Part shown: positions 11,700 to 25,399 of the stretch, piece by piece
How the letters are laid out: every line of letters starts with the position of its first letter
How positions within the stretch are numbered: position 1 is the first letter of the stretch
NCBI GenBank assembly: GCA_033239525.1
Contig: BSYO01000038.1
Location: forward strand, 3,797,556 to 3,861,555
DNA: 64,000 bases
Direction: 5' to 3'
Source of the DNA: Nepenthes gracilis
Taxonomy: Eukaryota > Streptophyta > Magnoliopsida > Caryophyllales > Nepenthaceae
The notes under the pieces: generated by a model
Database searches by the model: none
Told to the model about the DNA's origin: nothing
What the model saw: the letters and a program-made list of their open reading frames with translations, nothing else
Program-made: the position numbers and the translations under genes

Positions 11700-12500
11700 T
11701 CCTACGGATTGGGGGCTGTAAATTCTGTTGATCTGACGCAGATCCGCTCTCCATAGCCTTGAACCTGAACCCCGCGTAACACAATTGAAAACGAGATGTT
11801 AGAGGACGACGAAAATTGCTTCCACCGTAAGCCCCCGACGCTCAAATCAGACGACTTTTCAAAAGAATAGAAAGATATAATGATGATATTTAAATGTTTG
11901 TATCAATGGATTGAACATGTGTCCTGATGATGGGCGGCCTACAGGTGCACTCGTTGAGGGTGTCTTAAATCTGATATCTGTTGAGGGGTACAGAAGTCAA
12001 GCTTCTTAGAAAAGAGTGAGAGTCTTTTTGAAAGAATATCATCCTTTTGAAATGGATGAGTAGCATTTTGGGATGGAGGGCTAGCCTCTTAGGATGGAGA
12101 ATTGGCCTCCTTATGTATGACATTTTGGACGGAGCACCTGGCTCTGGGAAGGCTAGCCAGCAAAACTTCCTCTTTTATTCTGCTCTCCAGTCTTTCTCCT
12201 TGATTCTTGCTCTCTGGCCATTTTGGCCGGTTTTTTCTCTCTCGCCGTTTTCTGCATTCTTTTATCCCCGCTTTCTATGAAAATAAAAGTAGTTTTTATA
12301 GAGACGTGGGATGGTTGTATAACCATCTATTGAACCACCCGTCGAACCGTAGCCGTGGATAAAGATGAACAGGTAAGCTACGCATAGCACATGGATTTAT
12401 TTTCTGAGCCGGAATCATTGTGCCGTCGGACCCTCTTTGGGTTTAATTTCATTGGATCTCTACTTCATCTGGATCTTCTTCTTGAATCAGGTTTATTGAA
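11700..12500 (-). repeat. LTR-like repeat relic
   Basis: A GC-richer block contains CCCCGACGCTCAAATCAG near 11835. The same phrase type (CGACGCTCAAATCAAT) lies in the solo LTR at 17101-18079, where it marks the R/U5 part of a minus-strand Tat-like LTR. The rest of the block does not align well enough to set its ends, and no target duplication was found. A 77-codon frame within it (12047-12280) is not considered a gene. Confidence 0.35.
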
Positions 12501-13712
12501 CTCATTAAATTCAAATTATCTTTTAGCATACTATTTTGTATTTATCTGAATCTCTATCTTTTCAATTTATTTCAATCACAACTAATTAATATCATTCCTA
12601 AAACTCATAAACTATCCTTCATTGAGCACCTACGCTCATCAACCAAAGCTTTTTACACAGAAATAATTATCATGACCTTGACAAGGGTAAGAAATAATAA
12701 TATTATTAAAAATAAAATTTACTCATAATAATTATAATTTAATAATCAAAATTAGATCACATATTATATACTAATACTGTAAATAATATATAAATATAAT
12801 TACAGTAGCTATAGAAATTGCTAATCTAACCCCGTCTTATATTAAAACTGCATTATATCTACTTAATTTATAAATTGTTGTATGAAAACATATAATGAAA
12901 AATCTCAAAATCCAAATAGTGAAAATACTATACACGACTTTGTTGCAGCACACTAGCTTCATGTCTAAATTATGGGACTTAAAATAAATCCTGTTCCATA
13001 CAAAATACTATGAATATAAATTTAATGAAAAATTATCAATAATTTATGTCTAAATCTTATAAGAATCTGCTACCCGTTAATTTGGAAGGATTCTAAAAAT
13101 ATTTAAAAATATAAATTTAACGGTTAATAAAGTATATATATGATAAATGATATGTTTAAGTTGAAATAAAGGTTAGAAAAGTCATAAATAAATGCAAAAG
13201 TTCATATATCCAATTTTTAATAAATATGCTCAAAAATATATTTTTTTATTAATTGTTCTATATATATATATATATTTCAAAATATGAAGAACACAAGAAG
13301 AATATAAAAAAAGATCAAAATAGGTAAACACGCATTTAAAAATGTAAAAATTAAAGAATTATATCAAAAATATGTGAAAATCTAAAATCCAAGAACCAAT
13401 AACTTATATACCAGTTAATCGAATGATAATTTTAAAAAAAAATAGACTACACCCATTTCTGATAACTTTAAACCCATAAATTATTTTTTAAAATTTATAG
13501 ATAAGTTATCTATAATATTTTATAAATAGGGTTAAATATCAGTTTATTTTTTTAAAATGTAGTTGATAGTTGTATTATTCAACTTTATATAATATATTAG
13601 GATATATTTAAATATAATCTATTAATAATATAAATTTTTTATTTTATTAAATAGAAAACTCTATATCACATATAATATATTTAAAATTTTTTCATATCAG
13701 AAAAAATAAAAT
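12501..13712. other. Gene-free AT-rich DNA
   Basis: No coding sequence or defined element was seen. It contains a short (TA)n run near 13259-13274. Confidence 0.5.
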
Positions 13713-14756
13713 TGATGCGTACCTGGATCCGACTTCGAATAGATTCAGATTCGCTTGATTCTTTGGATTCGATTTCGTTTGCTGAGTTTGAACCCTACAC
13801 ACCACTGATGAAAGCAAGAGGTCGAAGATCGGCAGAGAGATGTTGTCGAAAAACATTTCCGACACTCGAGTTAAGAATAAACCTTGAACTTTAAGAAGGA
13901 GAACTGATAAGTAAAAAGAAAGGGGGAGTGGGATGAGATTGGTGAGAGTATTGGTTTGTAAATGTAGAGATGTCCACGTGATTTGTTGAGAATTTAGTCT
14001 CCCGACTCGATGTTCGCAAGGAACGAGTGGGAGTTACGTCCTGAAAGCGTGGTAGCTTAGAGGGATGGTTCTCAGGGAACGGGCGAAATCTCTGAATCTG
14101 GAGGTTTAGAGTGAGATTGGCCAAGTAAGCGATTGAGAGTAAGTATGCTCAAGCACTGCGTTGTATTTTGCGTCCGTGTTCGTGTTTCAGATTGTGTCCA
14201 TCCAAAGTGGAGACTCTGGGATTATATAGACGGTGGAGAGCGCGACCTTTGGGCAGGAAGGCGTGATCTCTTGCCTGGTGTTGGGTGGCCTTCATTGAAT
14301 AGGAAGGCTTGACTGGCGTGATCTGACGGGATCGTTTCTTTTCTGAGTGGATAACGGATCTCCAGATTATCTGTCTTTCTTTTGTATTTTTGTTACCGTT
14401 AGACTCCATCGTTGGCAAGGAGAGAGAATCTGGCGCCTTCTTCATGGGGAGGGCGCTGAATTTGTTGATACCCTTTTTAGAGGAGATTGACTTCAAAGAA
14501 TGTGTAAAATCAAGGAAAAGATTGTTGCTTGTTGTGTACGAAAATGCCTGTCAAACTGGGCCTAGCCTGTATTAGGTTTTATGTCTCTTCGCGGCCTACT
14601 ACCACAATACTTTCGGTCAACAGAAATATTGACCGTCTGGTTGGCCTGTCAAACAGTCAATGATAGCGTTGACCGTCTAACGTACATTTGGGTTTTTTTT
14701 TTTTTACTTTGGGCCATTTTTCTTATTGGGCCTGTCAGTTATGAGCCTACCCATTA
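13713..14756 (-). mobile_element. Solo LTR, Tat-like Ty3/gypsy family
   Basis: Read on the plus strand it starts TGATGCGTACCTGGATCC and ends GAGCCTACCCATTA. It aligns with the better-preserved solo LTR at 17101-18079 (starts TGATATATTTTGGATCC, ends GGCATACCCATCA). Flanks are AAAAT (13708-13712) and AAGAT (14757-14761), a 4-of-5 target duplication. The minus strand has the LTR-start signature TAATGGGTA, a decayed TGATGGGTA, and a TATA-like TCTATATAAT at 14221-14230. Open frames in this stretch (13891-14124, 14149-14496) come from the GC-rich LTR, not from genes. Confidence 0.75.
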
Positions 14757-17100
14757 AAGATATTTATTTTTATCTTATAAAATAAAGTTATTGTCAAATA
14801 TTTTTTACAAAAATAACATCTAATGTTGAATATTAAAAAAGTTTATAATTTTTTCTACTATATTTCAATTGTAAATTTACACCTTAAAATTTTTTAAATA
14901 TCAGAGAAAAATAAGTAAGATATTTAAATATTTGGTAAAAGTAAATAAAATGCTTAAATATTTGATAAAAATTAATAAAATATCTAATTTTTTTAATAAA
15001 ATAAACATAAATATAATAATATTTTTAAAAATAATAAAAAAAGTAATATATATATATATTTAAATAAAAATTAAAAAATTTTAATAATAGATTAAACAAT
15101 CGGTTGTATTTTTCAACAAGAAAAACCAATTGTATATTTTTCAAAACAAGAAAATTTTAGATGGGTTTAAGTATATTATAGTATTTATTCTATATTTTAT
15201 AATATAAAAATAAGGTCATAATTTCATGATTTATAAAAAAATTTTCACAGAAAATACTATAATATTTTAATAATTTTACTAGAAATTTTATTATATATAA
15301 AAGTTGGTAGATCCATATAAACAAGCCAATTAACCAATTAGCTTAATTTCGTTAAAATTTTAATTTTTCCCTTACCAATTTTACCGATTAAAATACTAAG
15401 TAATATAATTTAATTACTTATTTTTATTAAAAATTTTAAAATATTAAATATAATATTTAATGTATATCGATATTATAAAAAAATTAAAAAATTTAAAATA
15501 TTAATTATTAAAATTTGGTTTAATAATTATATTAAAAAATTTTAAAAAGTAGACTGACACAACTCAGCTTTCGCATCTTGGCAGTTTTGCAGAACTGTGG
15601 CCCCAACCCATTAGGTGGTCCAAAACTCATAGCATCAAAGGAACGGTCAAGATCCTTTGTCAGGCCATTATATTATGCAATCTGGACCGTTTGGATATCA
15701 CGTGGCAGTCAACGTACACACACGTGACTGGAGTACAATGCACGCATTTTAATTGCGCTGGCAAGCTGTGTCAGTTTCGTGGGCCCACGTTACGTCACGT
15801 GATGTAGCTTTCACTTTCCATAACTACTGTTAAAAGATAACAACGCATTAAAACGGCGACGTTCAATAAATTTTTTAATTGAGTTTTTAGATGAAATAAT
15901 TCGGATTCTTCATATCATCCTTCCAAGTAAGATGCCACAGGTATTAGAATAATTTTTCAATTTATCATATAACAATAAAATCCAACAATTATATTAGTAG
16001 TGATTTTAAATTGATCATATTAACTTAAAATAACTTAATTATTGATTTAATTTGGTCAATTTATTTAAACTGGAAGATATAAATATATTATATTTGACAC
16101 GACATGTCTCATTTATTTAAATCGTCGAATGTAAACATGCTGTGTCTGATGTGAAATATTTATATCATGGGCAGTACCTGATACGACATATAGTTTATAC
16201 GCCCAGACTTAATATAACATATGACCCATACTATATAAGATAAGCACGACTAATAGTCAAAATTCAAATTTAATAAATACATGGGTAAACGGTCCAACAT
16301 GGCAAACATTGGCCGTGTAGGCACGCATCAAGTGCAAAAACTTTAGCATAAGGGCTGTACTCTATCGCATGTGCTGTTCAAGCGCATATTATGTATGAGT
16401 ATTTTTGATAAACAGTACTCTTACATGGATCGGGGGCAACTCAAAGATAAATATTTTGATCAAAATATACTCATACATGTATTAGGTATAGATCGGGGGC
16501 TGTTGAGATATTTTCATTGTGAAATGTGGTTTCAATAGAACAAAAATGATATGAAATCTCTAACATTTGGTACAGTGAGTTTTGTTTTATTGGGAAGTGA
16601 ATTTTCATCTTATTGTATCTCAGATTATTTTATCTGTGTAACATCTTGAATTGTTATTTTAAAAAAATATTTAAATAAAGAGAATAAAAATTTTATATTT
16701 TTACTGCATAAGGAAAAATAAATTATAGAATATTTTTAATGTAAAGGTTAATAATATCACATACATATTTTGTGTAAAATAATTTGTCATTTAAAACTAA
16801 AAAATTATAATTTAAATAAGAATCATTATTGCAAATATTGTCAAAAGTAAGAGAAAAATTTTATTAAATATTTTAAATTTATTTATAATAGTATTAATTA
16901 TTTTAAAACTTACGAAAGTTTGGTATGAGTACTAAAAAACTTTAAAACCAATAATTTTTTTGATAATTTTTAATTTTTAAAAATTAAATATACTATGGCA
17001 CAAATATAAATATAAATTATTACATTGTGACTATATATCACTAGCTAAGAAATATTAAATTTTACGTGAATTAATTTAAAAAATAATTCTTATTTAAATT
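14757..17100. other. Gene-free DNA between two solo LTRs
   Basis: Mostly AT-rich. At 15540-15830 there is a GC-richer island with several ACGT cores, two of them CACGTG-type G-boxes. Around 16080-16330 are words such as GACACGACATG and CCTGATACGAC that recur elsewhere in the window (18.85-19.03, 31.3-31.7 kb). At 16429 and 16489 the phrase GATCGGGGGC occurs twice, the second followed by TGTTGAGATATT, which looks like a polypurine tract and LTR start from a lost element. Confidence 0.45.
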
Positions 17101-18079
17101 TGATATATTTTGGATCCAATTTTGAATAGATTCGGGTCAAATTATTTGTCTAAATTCGATTTCATCCATTGAGTTTGAATCCTGCACACCATAACTGCAA
17201 ACAAGAAGTCAAGTGATGATGAAAGGTTATTATCGAAAATATTTCGACGCTCAAATCAATAAATAACTTTCGAAGGTGGAAGGTGGATACATTGAGATGT
17301 AAGATGTATGCGTTGAGTGTTTGTTGCGTGGGGATGCTATCATAAGTAGTGATGCTTTGGTTGCTTGAGAGGAGCGAGATCTCTGGGTGCTGAGTCCATT
17401 GGGAATGTGGTAGCAGAGAAAGAGAGCGTTAGAATGCTCAATGCTGAAAGTATGAGAGCTTCTGCAAGAAAAGGTTTTTCGCAGGCAAGTCAGAATGTAT
17501 CCTAGAGGTGAGAATTCCATGGCCTTTCATAGTTATTGTGTTGGGCTGCCTTCCTTGTGTAGAAAGGCTTGATGCCCATGACCTGTTGGGATCGTTACTT
17601 TTCTGGCGTGAAGCCTTTATGACTGTAATGGTTGTTAGATTGATTTCTTTCCTTTTGTGTTCTGTAATTGTTACAATTTCTAGCAGATAATGAGCGGATT
17701 TTGGTGCCTTCCTTTTAGAATATTCATTAATTCTAGAGGTGGCCATTATAATAAAAGTTGTTTTCTATGGAGAGCGCGAAATTAGGAGAAAATGCCGTTA
17801 TGGCTTGAAGATGAACACGTGGACCAATCGAGACTTAGGCCACGTGAGTCCTGGTCTTTAGCGGTCATCTAGTCAAACTTTTTGTCAATGGAAGCATTGT
17901 CCATTTTGGACCCAAGTGAGCCGTCTTACTCTTAGGCTTTTGTTGCTTATTAGGCTTTTGCTGTTCATTAGCCTTTTATTCGGTTAACGGTTAGCGTTGA
18001 CCGTCTAGGCGTAAATGGGCCGTTGAAGACCTGAGTCATTCTTCTTTCGTGAGCTAGTCCGTTATTGGCATACCCATCA
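17101..18079 (-). mobile_element. Solo LTR, Tat-like Ty3/gypsy family, perfect target duplication
   Basis: This is the clearest of the family. It runs from TGATATATTTTGGATCC to GGCATACCCATCA (979 bp), flanked by AAATT on both sides (17096-17100 and 18080-18084). On the minus strand it begins TGATGGGTATGCC and ends in ATATATCA. It carries the CGACGCTCAAATCAAT phrase near 17250. No polymerase or gag sequence adjoins it, so the element was lost by LTR-LTR recombination. The same ends occur at 13713-14756 and at 52730-57138, and the start signature at 33395. Confidence 0.85.
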
Positions 18080-18084
18080 AAATT

Positions 18085-21000
18085 ATAAGACAGATGAATG
18101 TTCTCACCTTAAACAATTTGTCATGATATTTCACATACTTGGGTTGAAAATACTTCTATATGTTTCATTTGAATTTGTTGTCTTCGGCTACAAGGAAAAG
18201 GTTTTTCAGCTAAATTATATATTTTGTTAAGTTCTTCCAAATTTTTCCATTAGTCATATTAAAAAAACTTCTAATTCTATAATATATGAAAATATTAGTT
18301 TAATTTAAGTTAAAAATAATTATTATCTTTTATATTTTTTTGTATGTCTCATTAAGTGTATTGTTTCCTTAGAATTTTCATGTATAATTTTTTTTATTTT
18401 TTATTATAAATGATAAATTTTTAATTGATAACTAATTTAATCTCAAAAAATTATTACATATTAGGAGACGACCAGAATTAGGAGCAACTATATTTCAGCC
18501 AGAATTTGATTATATTTCTGATATTTTAAAATTACTATTAGAGTTTATATGATATAATTAGTATGACAATATCAGAATAATTTTTTTATATTATTTTACT
18601 ATCAAAATTATAAAATTATATTTCATAACTAATAATTAATTTATAAAATAATAAATTGATAATATTAATATATAAATTACAAATATAAATTATAACATGA
18701 GAAAGTAAAGGGTAGAGAGAGTAGAGAAATAGAGTATTTTGTGTGTTTTATGGGTGGAGGGAAGTATATTTTTAATATTTAAATATTTTACTTCTAAAAT
18801 AAACCCTTTCCTTCCCCTTCCCCCTCCCCCAACCATTTGGGTTAAAACTGAATTTGTGGGCTGTGCCTAATACAACAAAATTAAGCCATGGGCCAACATG
18901 ACTCATGGGCCGTTTTTCCCACGACTTGACACAGTTCAAAATGTTGGCCCATACTAATTACAGCCCAACACTATTCACTGCAGGTTTGCTTAGAACGGCT
19001 CATGACAGGTTGGATTATGCCATACCAAACCCAACCCAATCAATTTAGCACATTTACATACTAAGCAAGCTTGAAGGAATAACAGATGACTTATAAAGAA
19101 CAAGCTTTTGACTTAAAATGCTTTGTGGGGAAGAAGGCATATAGGTGGGTAAGATCCTAGTGCACCTTTCTGTTGTAATATCTGGTTGAAGCAAAGAAAA
19201 TATGGGATACTAAAGATGACACTTCTTGTGTTAAATAAATATATATTTATAGCGAAATTAGATTTATTTTGGAAGCTATTTAATAATTCTTGTTTTGAGT
19301 GACAACTTTGAAGAAGTTACTATTCAAACTAAGTAACAACTTAGTCTATTAATATGGGATTACAATGCCAAAAAGGCATTTCTCTTCCTTATGAGGTAGG
19401 TTATTCGCGTTAATAAATTGATTATGAATGAGCTTGGTTGTAAACTTTTCATTTGTCACATTTAAGTGGTCTTTAAGGCATCGTGGTGGTGATTTCTTTG
19501 GCCATCAAAATATCATTTTGGTGTAATGTTTGGGGGCAAAAATTGTAACTATCAATAATTGTGAACCAATTGGAAATTCTATGAGTAATTTGTGGTAAGA
19601 ATAACTCCTTAGACAAAACCTTCTTATCAATGTTGACATGGTATGCTGGCTAATGTTGACTTATGACAGCCTCCCTTCAAACGGACCATGGACTTGCATT
19701 AGGATAACTCCTAGACCATCAAGAGTTGTATGGGAAGTATGGATAAGGGACGCGTTAATATAGAGTGTCATTGGGGCTCCTATATTATAGCTTGAGCCAC
19801 TGAGTCGAGGATGCTTCAATGGCTAAGGTTTAAATTTTTTTTTTAATGAGAGTTTATTTTTTTAAAGTTTATTTAATGCTTTTACAAATTTTTTTATTTT
19901 TTTGAATTAGTTTCTAATATTTACATTCGAGTAGTTAATTTTTTAATTCAATGACTGCTCACATATTGGAGGGACTCCAACATGCCTCTCTACGATAGAG
20001 AGAGACGAAATTTATCAATTTATTTTATATTTAATATCTATTTGTTATATAAATATACGATATAATTTTATATGAAACATAAGATTTATGAACATTGTTT
20101 TAATCCACGAGATGACATACAAAGGTCTTGCACATGGGATGTGTAGAAGAGATGACTCCACCATATGAATTTTTACCATCGTGATTTATGTATAAATATT
20201 CATATTCTCAAGCATCAAGGAAATTAAATCATATTAAGTTGATGATAATTATTAGATTATTTATTTTATTTTATAATAGATGTTATATTTTAGATTTGAT
20301 GATGAAATGAATTTGAAAGGATGCAGGATCAAAATTAAAGGATCCCTACCCTGTTATATACACTTAATACCTATGTATTTATCGATATTGTCTCAACCAA
20401 AATATTAGAAATAGGTTAGAAAATCTTTGTTAATTTAATCAATTATTTTTAGTTTTTCTTTGTATTTTTAGAAAATACAAATTATTTTAGAAAATATTAG
20501 AAATGTCACAACCGAAACATTCAGTGACTTTGTCAGTGATATTCAAATAAATCAATGTAGTTGTTCTTATATATCTATTGGCCTAAGATGGGATTCCTCA
20601 TATTCTCGTATCTTTATCGAGTGACTCTCATTAAGAATTTTCTCTAAATAAATACTCATCCCATCTCGGTTATACGGCTAAGAGGAACCAAGCTTCCCAT
20701 AGCCTCCATTTTTCCACAGAGCTTCGATGATAGCTTGACTTCTCTACCGGCTCCTCCACGAGTGGACCTGCTACTCGGGGTCAAAAGAGTAACTCTTAGA
20801 TTTCTCTTTTTTCACCTTAAGTAGAAGTTAATTTAGGCATCAAATTTTTTTTTTTTTGGAAATAAAACATAAGCCATTTTATTTTATTGTCTCTATGTAG
20901 GCACATGTCTCATGATTTATGATGATTGATGGTCTGCATCCTATTTTAGGGATATGATATTTGCACAGATTTGGAGAGAATATCATGATCTGGAGATGCA

Positions 21001-23439
21001 CTCAGAAAATAGGCTTTAAATTCTGCACAAGCCCATGAAATTGATCCAAGTGGGTCCATTATGTATGTTGCAGATAATGAAATTAATTGATCATATTTCA
21101 AAAAAATTATATAGTATACTTCTTGAAAATCTTTAAATAACCATATAAAATTTATTTATTAGAAAACTTTTAATAAATATTTATTATTTATTAAATATTT
21201 TAACATACTGTATCTATAAAATTAGTCAAAAAAATTTTTTTATCAACTTTTAACTCTATCATAATATTTAAAAACACATCCTTTAGACATGGGTTTTCTC
21301 ATTTACTAACTTGGACAGTAATTTTCACACAATCAGAAAACATAAAGAAAGTGGGACTTAATGAATGCACGATAAATGCTTGAGCGAGAAAATAATAGTA
21401 GCTAAGCGTCTAATGAGTTAAGGGGCCCTGCACTGTATTGGCTGCGGCACAGATCTTGCGCCGTACAGTCTTAGTCGTCCAGATAAAATCTAACGACTGA
21501 GGACGTGTGATTTTCTTTTTGTTTGTAAAAAAAAAGAAAAAAAAGCTGGCCGTCCAATTTTACCGGGATGGTTTAGATTTGCGATACATGGCCCCTGAGC
21601 TAGCTATCTAATATGTGCGAAAAGACACTTCTACAACTAATTGGAACAATGATTGCTGCTGACCGAGGTTCGACCAAGCAACTTGTGACCAAGGTTCAAC
21701 CAAGCAATTGGCAGAATCTTTTTTGTGTGACCGGTGTTAGCTTGGTGCTCGAGTGGCTCAATAGTTTCCTAACCAAACACAAACGACAAACACTAAGTAT
21801 GGCCTTTATAACATAACATAAACAAGTTCTTTGAAGACGACACTCTAGAGAGAAGAGAATGAATGAGAAAAGAAAGAGTCTGTCACTCATTTGGGCGACC
21901 GTTTGTATTTCCTTCTCCAGCAAACTTTAGTATGTTATTTTAGATCAGTGTAGGTCATTTCTATCAATTTATTTTTCTTATTTGCTCTCTATTTATACCA
22001 ATCTCGTGTTTTCTAGAACATCGCTATTGTGAGGGCTTGTTGCCCAAATTGGAAGTAATGCTAGGGTTTGTAAGTCCCATTATTTTGTTTCCTTAATTTT
22101 GAATGTATTTTACATAAAAATTATTGTATGCATTGTGTGTGAATTGTTAGTTATTATAATACCTACTCAAATATTCGAACCAAGGGGAGTGATTTAATCT
22201 GCAATGTGTATTCAAATTTCTCTCAATAAGTGGGGAAATATTTTAAATATATCTTTCAATGATCATAAGAGTTTAATTGGATGATGCGTCTCACGTCTAT
22301 TTATTAACTTTTAGATAAATTTATTAGTATAAAAAAATATCATATCATCAAATTTATCCAAAAAAATAGTAAAAATATTTTCTAATACTAGTCCAATATA
22401 ATCATATAAATGGGCTATAAGCATCATCATGTTGCATGGCCCAAAAAGAGAAAAAGCCAAAGCTGAAACTAGTGCTCCACTCACCCCTTTATTATTCTAT
22501 TGGGTCCTGGATCACTATTTGAATCACGAGAAAATGATCAATAATTCGTAATAAGTACATAATAATTATCAAATAATAAAATAATACATAATTTTTATAT
22601 TAAAAATCTTCTTAAGAATGAAAGAAAAAAATTACGAGACGATAAGTCCGAAATACCTTCACTATACAATCAGTTCATTTATATAAACCCCACAAATATA
22701 AAGATTAGACACATTATAACAAATAGACCTAGTAAGAATGAGTACAAAACAAAATAGTAAAAAATATAATCGGTAAAACATTCTTCTTAACTCTAAAAAT
22801 AGCGTACTCAAGATCGGTAGATATTAAAATACGATTTAGAATTCAACCAAATATTTGAATTTTCATCTTCTCCATTTTCCCTCAAAAAACGGCACTATAG
22901 GTATCAAAGAATGCAAATTATTTTCCCTAAAAAGCGTATGTGTATTTTTATATTGCAAACTAGCATTTAAGTGCCCATCGAATGTACCTTAGGCGCGCCG
23001 CAAGTATGCCCTTTTTGGAATCGGCTCCTCATGCGCTAGTAGTATGCGCAAAAACTCTAATTTTTATATCTGTACAATACCTATGTGATCTTGTTTGAGA
23101 AATTAAATAGCTTGCTAAATGGGCATGGGATCATACAGAAATGACCCATAATTAAACATATTCAACGGTTCAAATTGGGTGTTTTAAAAAAATTTAAAAA
23201 TATATAAATGGTTTTTAGGGTTTTATTTTTTAAAAAATAATTATTTTGTTATTTTAATATTAAAAAAATAAAATAACCACTATTTATATATCGTTATGTA
23301 TTTTTTAACTATTTTAAATTTTAAGCAATTAAATTCCCCAAACTCAACTACGATAGAGCCGCGGAAATATGGTCATTGGAGAGTAAGGGTAATTCATCTT
23401 TAAAGAATAATCATCAGAGAGTAGAGATAATTTTATTTA
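18085..23439. other. Gene-free repeat-derived DNA
   Basis: A long stretch without a recognisable gene. Features include a GC-richer segment with GGGCC/CATGGGC words (18.85-19.03 kb) like the repeats at 16.1 and 31.3 kb; an unassigned segment around 19.6-19.85 kb; a 20.6-20.8 kb segment rich in CTC/CGG words; and 21.6-22.1 kb, which has a doubled TGACC(G/A)AGGTTC(G/A)ACCAAGCAA phrase and looks like LTR or MITE remains. A short CG-rich patch near 22.99 kb stands in AT-rich DNA. None could be given defined ends. Confidence 0.4.
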
Positions 23440-23690
23440 TGTTAAAAATAATAAGTATTTAGAAAATACTAATAACAATAAATAAAAAAGTTGGCATAAT
23501 GTATTGTATATGAATTTGATAATGTTAGGTTACTTACATAAAGTAATTTATATAAAATCTAAATAAAAAATAATTATTATAAAAATATAAAAATATTTAT
23601 AAAATATTTTAATTTTATAATATTATTTATTTGAATACATTATATTATATTATATTTGATAAACATGTCAATGAATTGTTTAGCCAATAT
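23440..23690 (-). repeat. 3' LTR of the minus-strand Copia element
   Basis: It starts TGTTAAAAATAATAAGTATTT and matches 28758 onward (TATTAGAAATAATAAATGCTT), then continues with a shared AAAGTTGGCATAATGTATT-type text. It is AT-rich and diverged; the outer end is approximate. Confidence 0.6.
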
Positions 23691-23839
23691 TATGTCACGA
23701 AGATGCATACTACATTGCCAAATGTGTTGGCGAATAAAGTAATAATTATTTTTAATAGGTTTGGTACGGTCATAAAATTTATTATTGTGAATAATTTGTA
23801 TAATATTTTAATTATCATACTGAAAGATAATTATAGTGA

Positions 23840-25000
23840 AATGTATAATATCATGTCCTTTAATAGCAAACATAACCAAAAAAGTTTAGCAGTTGTACTA
23901 GACAAGGAATGATATTTCGCTTCCATGTTTGAGCATACTATGCCAAATTACTTTTTACTTGACCACGAAATAAGAGATGTTCTCGGTAAGAAACAATATC
24001 TAGTGGTAAATTGTCAATTAGTTGGGTTACTTTTCTAATTTGTATTAAAAAAATGCATGTAATTGGAGAGATGAAAGAGTAAGCATTAAAGTGTATAAAA
24101 TAAGATCATTTAATATATCAAAGAATACAAATTATAGTAACATAGTGAGCTGATCATAGTACGATCATAAATTAGCTAACAAGATAAACTTGATAAGTAA
24201 TATTCAGACAGGTAATCGTAAGATAAATAAGCCCTTGTACTAATTGTCGATAATGTGTTGCTTCTGACAAATAGAACCGTCAATTAGAGTAAATTTAACA
24301 ATCGATTCTAATGAAATAGAAGTAATCTTAATATTAGTAGTTGCATCTTGAGTGAACAGATCCCATGCATTCTTTTCATGAGAAATATAGTATCTATTAA
24401 AATATGAGATTATTTCAAAACCAAAGAAGTAATTGAGATTATCCAGATCTTTCATCCTAAATTATTAATGTAGAAAACTTTTAGCAATGTGAATTTTATT
24501 ACGTTCACCTCTAATAATAATTATATTATCAATATAAACTAAAATAAAAATAATATCAGACGGTATTTTATAAGTGAAAAAATGTCAATCATAAGCATTT
24601 AATGTGAAATTTAGTTTGATAATAGTAAAACTAAACTTGACAAACCATGTTCTGGGAGTTTGTTTAGTTTAAAGCTCTATAATGTCCAGTGAAGGTGATA
24701 GACTTTGTTTAGAGGATGATCATATCCGGACAGGGCCTACATATAGACTTTCTTAATTAAGTTACAGTAAATGAAGGTATTATTACCATCTATCTACATA
24801 AGTGCCCATTGACGAATAGTAATAACAGTAATTAAATACCAAACAGACACAAGATGAGCCATTTGTGCAAAAGTTTCCTTATAATCAATTTTATTCTCTT
24901 GAGTAAAGCCTCGAGTAACAAGGCTAGCTTTACAACATTCTACCAAGTCATTAGATTTAGTATTGATTTTATATATCAATTTGTTACCAATCAATGATTT
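23840..25000 (-). pseudogene. Copia reverse transcriptase and RNase H relic
   Basis: At 24794-24994 the minus strand encodes a stretch with KASLVTRGFTQENKIDYKET, the Copia RT start normally read as KARLVAKGFTQ..IDY.ETF. At 24240-24455 it encodes MKDLDNLNYFFGFEI..YYISHEK, the RT end normally read MKDLG.L.YFLGIE. Further downstream, about 23.84-23.95 kb, MEAKYHSLSSTTAKLFWL matches the RNase H motif with S.EAEY.A...A..E..WL. The frame is interrupted between these pieces, and the YVDD active-site part was not found intact. Confidence 0.75.
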
Positions 25001-25399
25001 ACTAGGGGCAAATTAATCAAATATCATGTGTAATTTTTTTCAAGAGTTAAAATTTCATTAATCACTACTAATTACCAGTATGGATGGAAATTGATTTCTC
25101 CTTGGGTAGTAGGTTTATATAATATAATAAGAGTAATAAAACAATAAAAATCATGCAAGTAAAAAAAAAAAGTTTACGTACCCTAGTAGAGCGGCGTAAA
25201 GCATCCTAGGAATTAATGGTCATAGGCTGAAACACCAATGGGCCAACTTTATCATGGACAAGTATAGGAAGATCATTTGTAGGATTTAGAACAAAAATGT
25301 AGGAGGATGAAATAGTAGGAATCGAATTAGAAAATAGATTTGATTATAGATTAATAAATATTTTAGAGTATGTCACAATTATGAGGGGGATGAACTAAC

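Noticed and set aside
12047..12280. 77-codon plus-strand frame
   Set aside because: Within an LTR-like relic; Trp/Leu-rich low-information text and no relatives recognised.
13891..14496. Two minus-strand frames of 77 and 115 codons
   Set aside because: Both lie wholly in the solo LTR 13713-14756 and reflect its GC-rich composition.
17251..17746. Overlapping frames of 89 and 102 codons
   Set aside because: Within the solo LTR 17101-18079; no protein family features.
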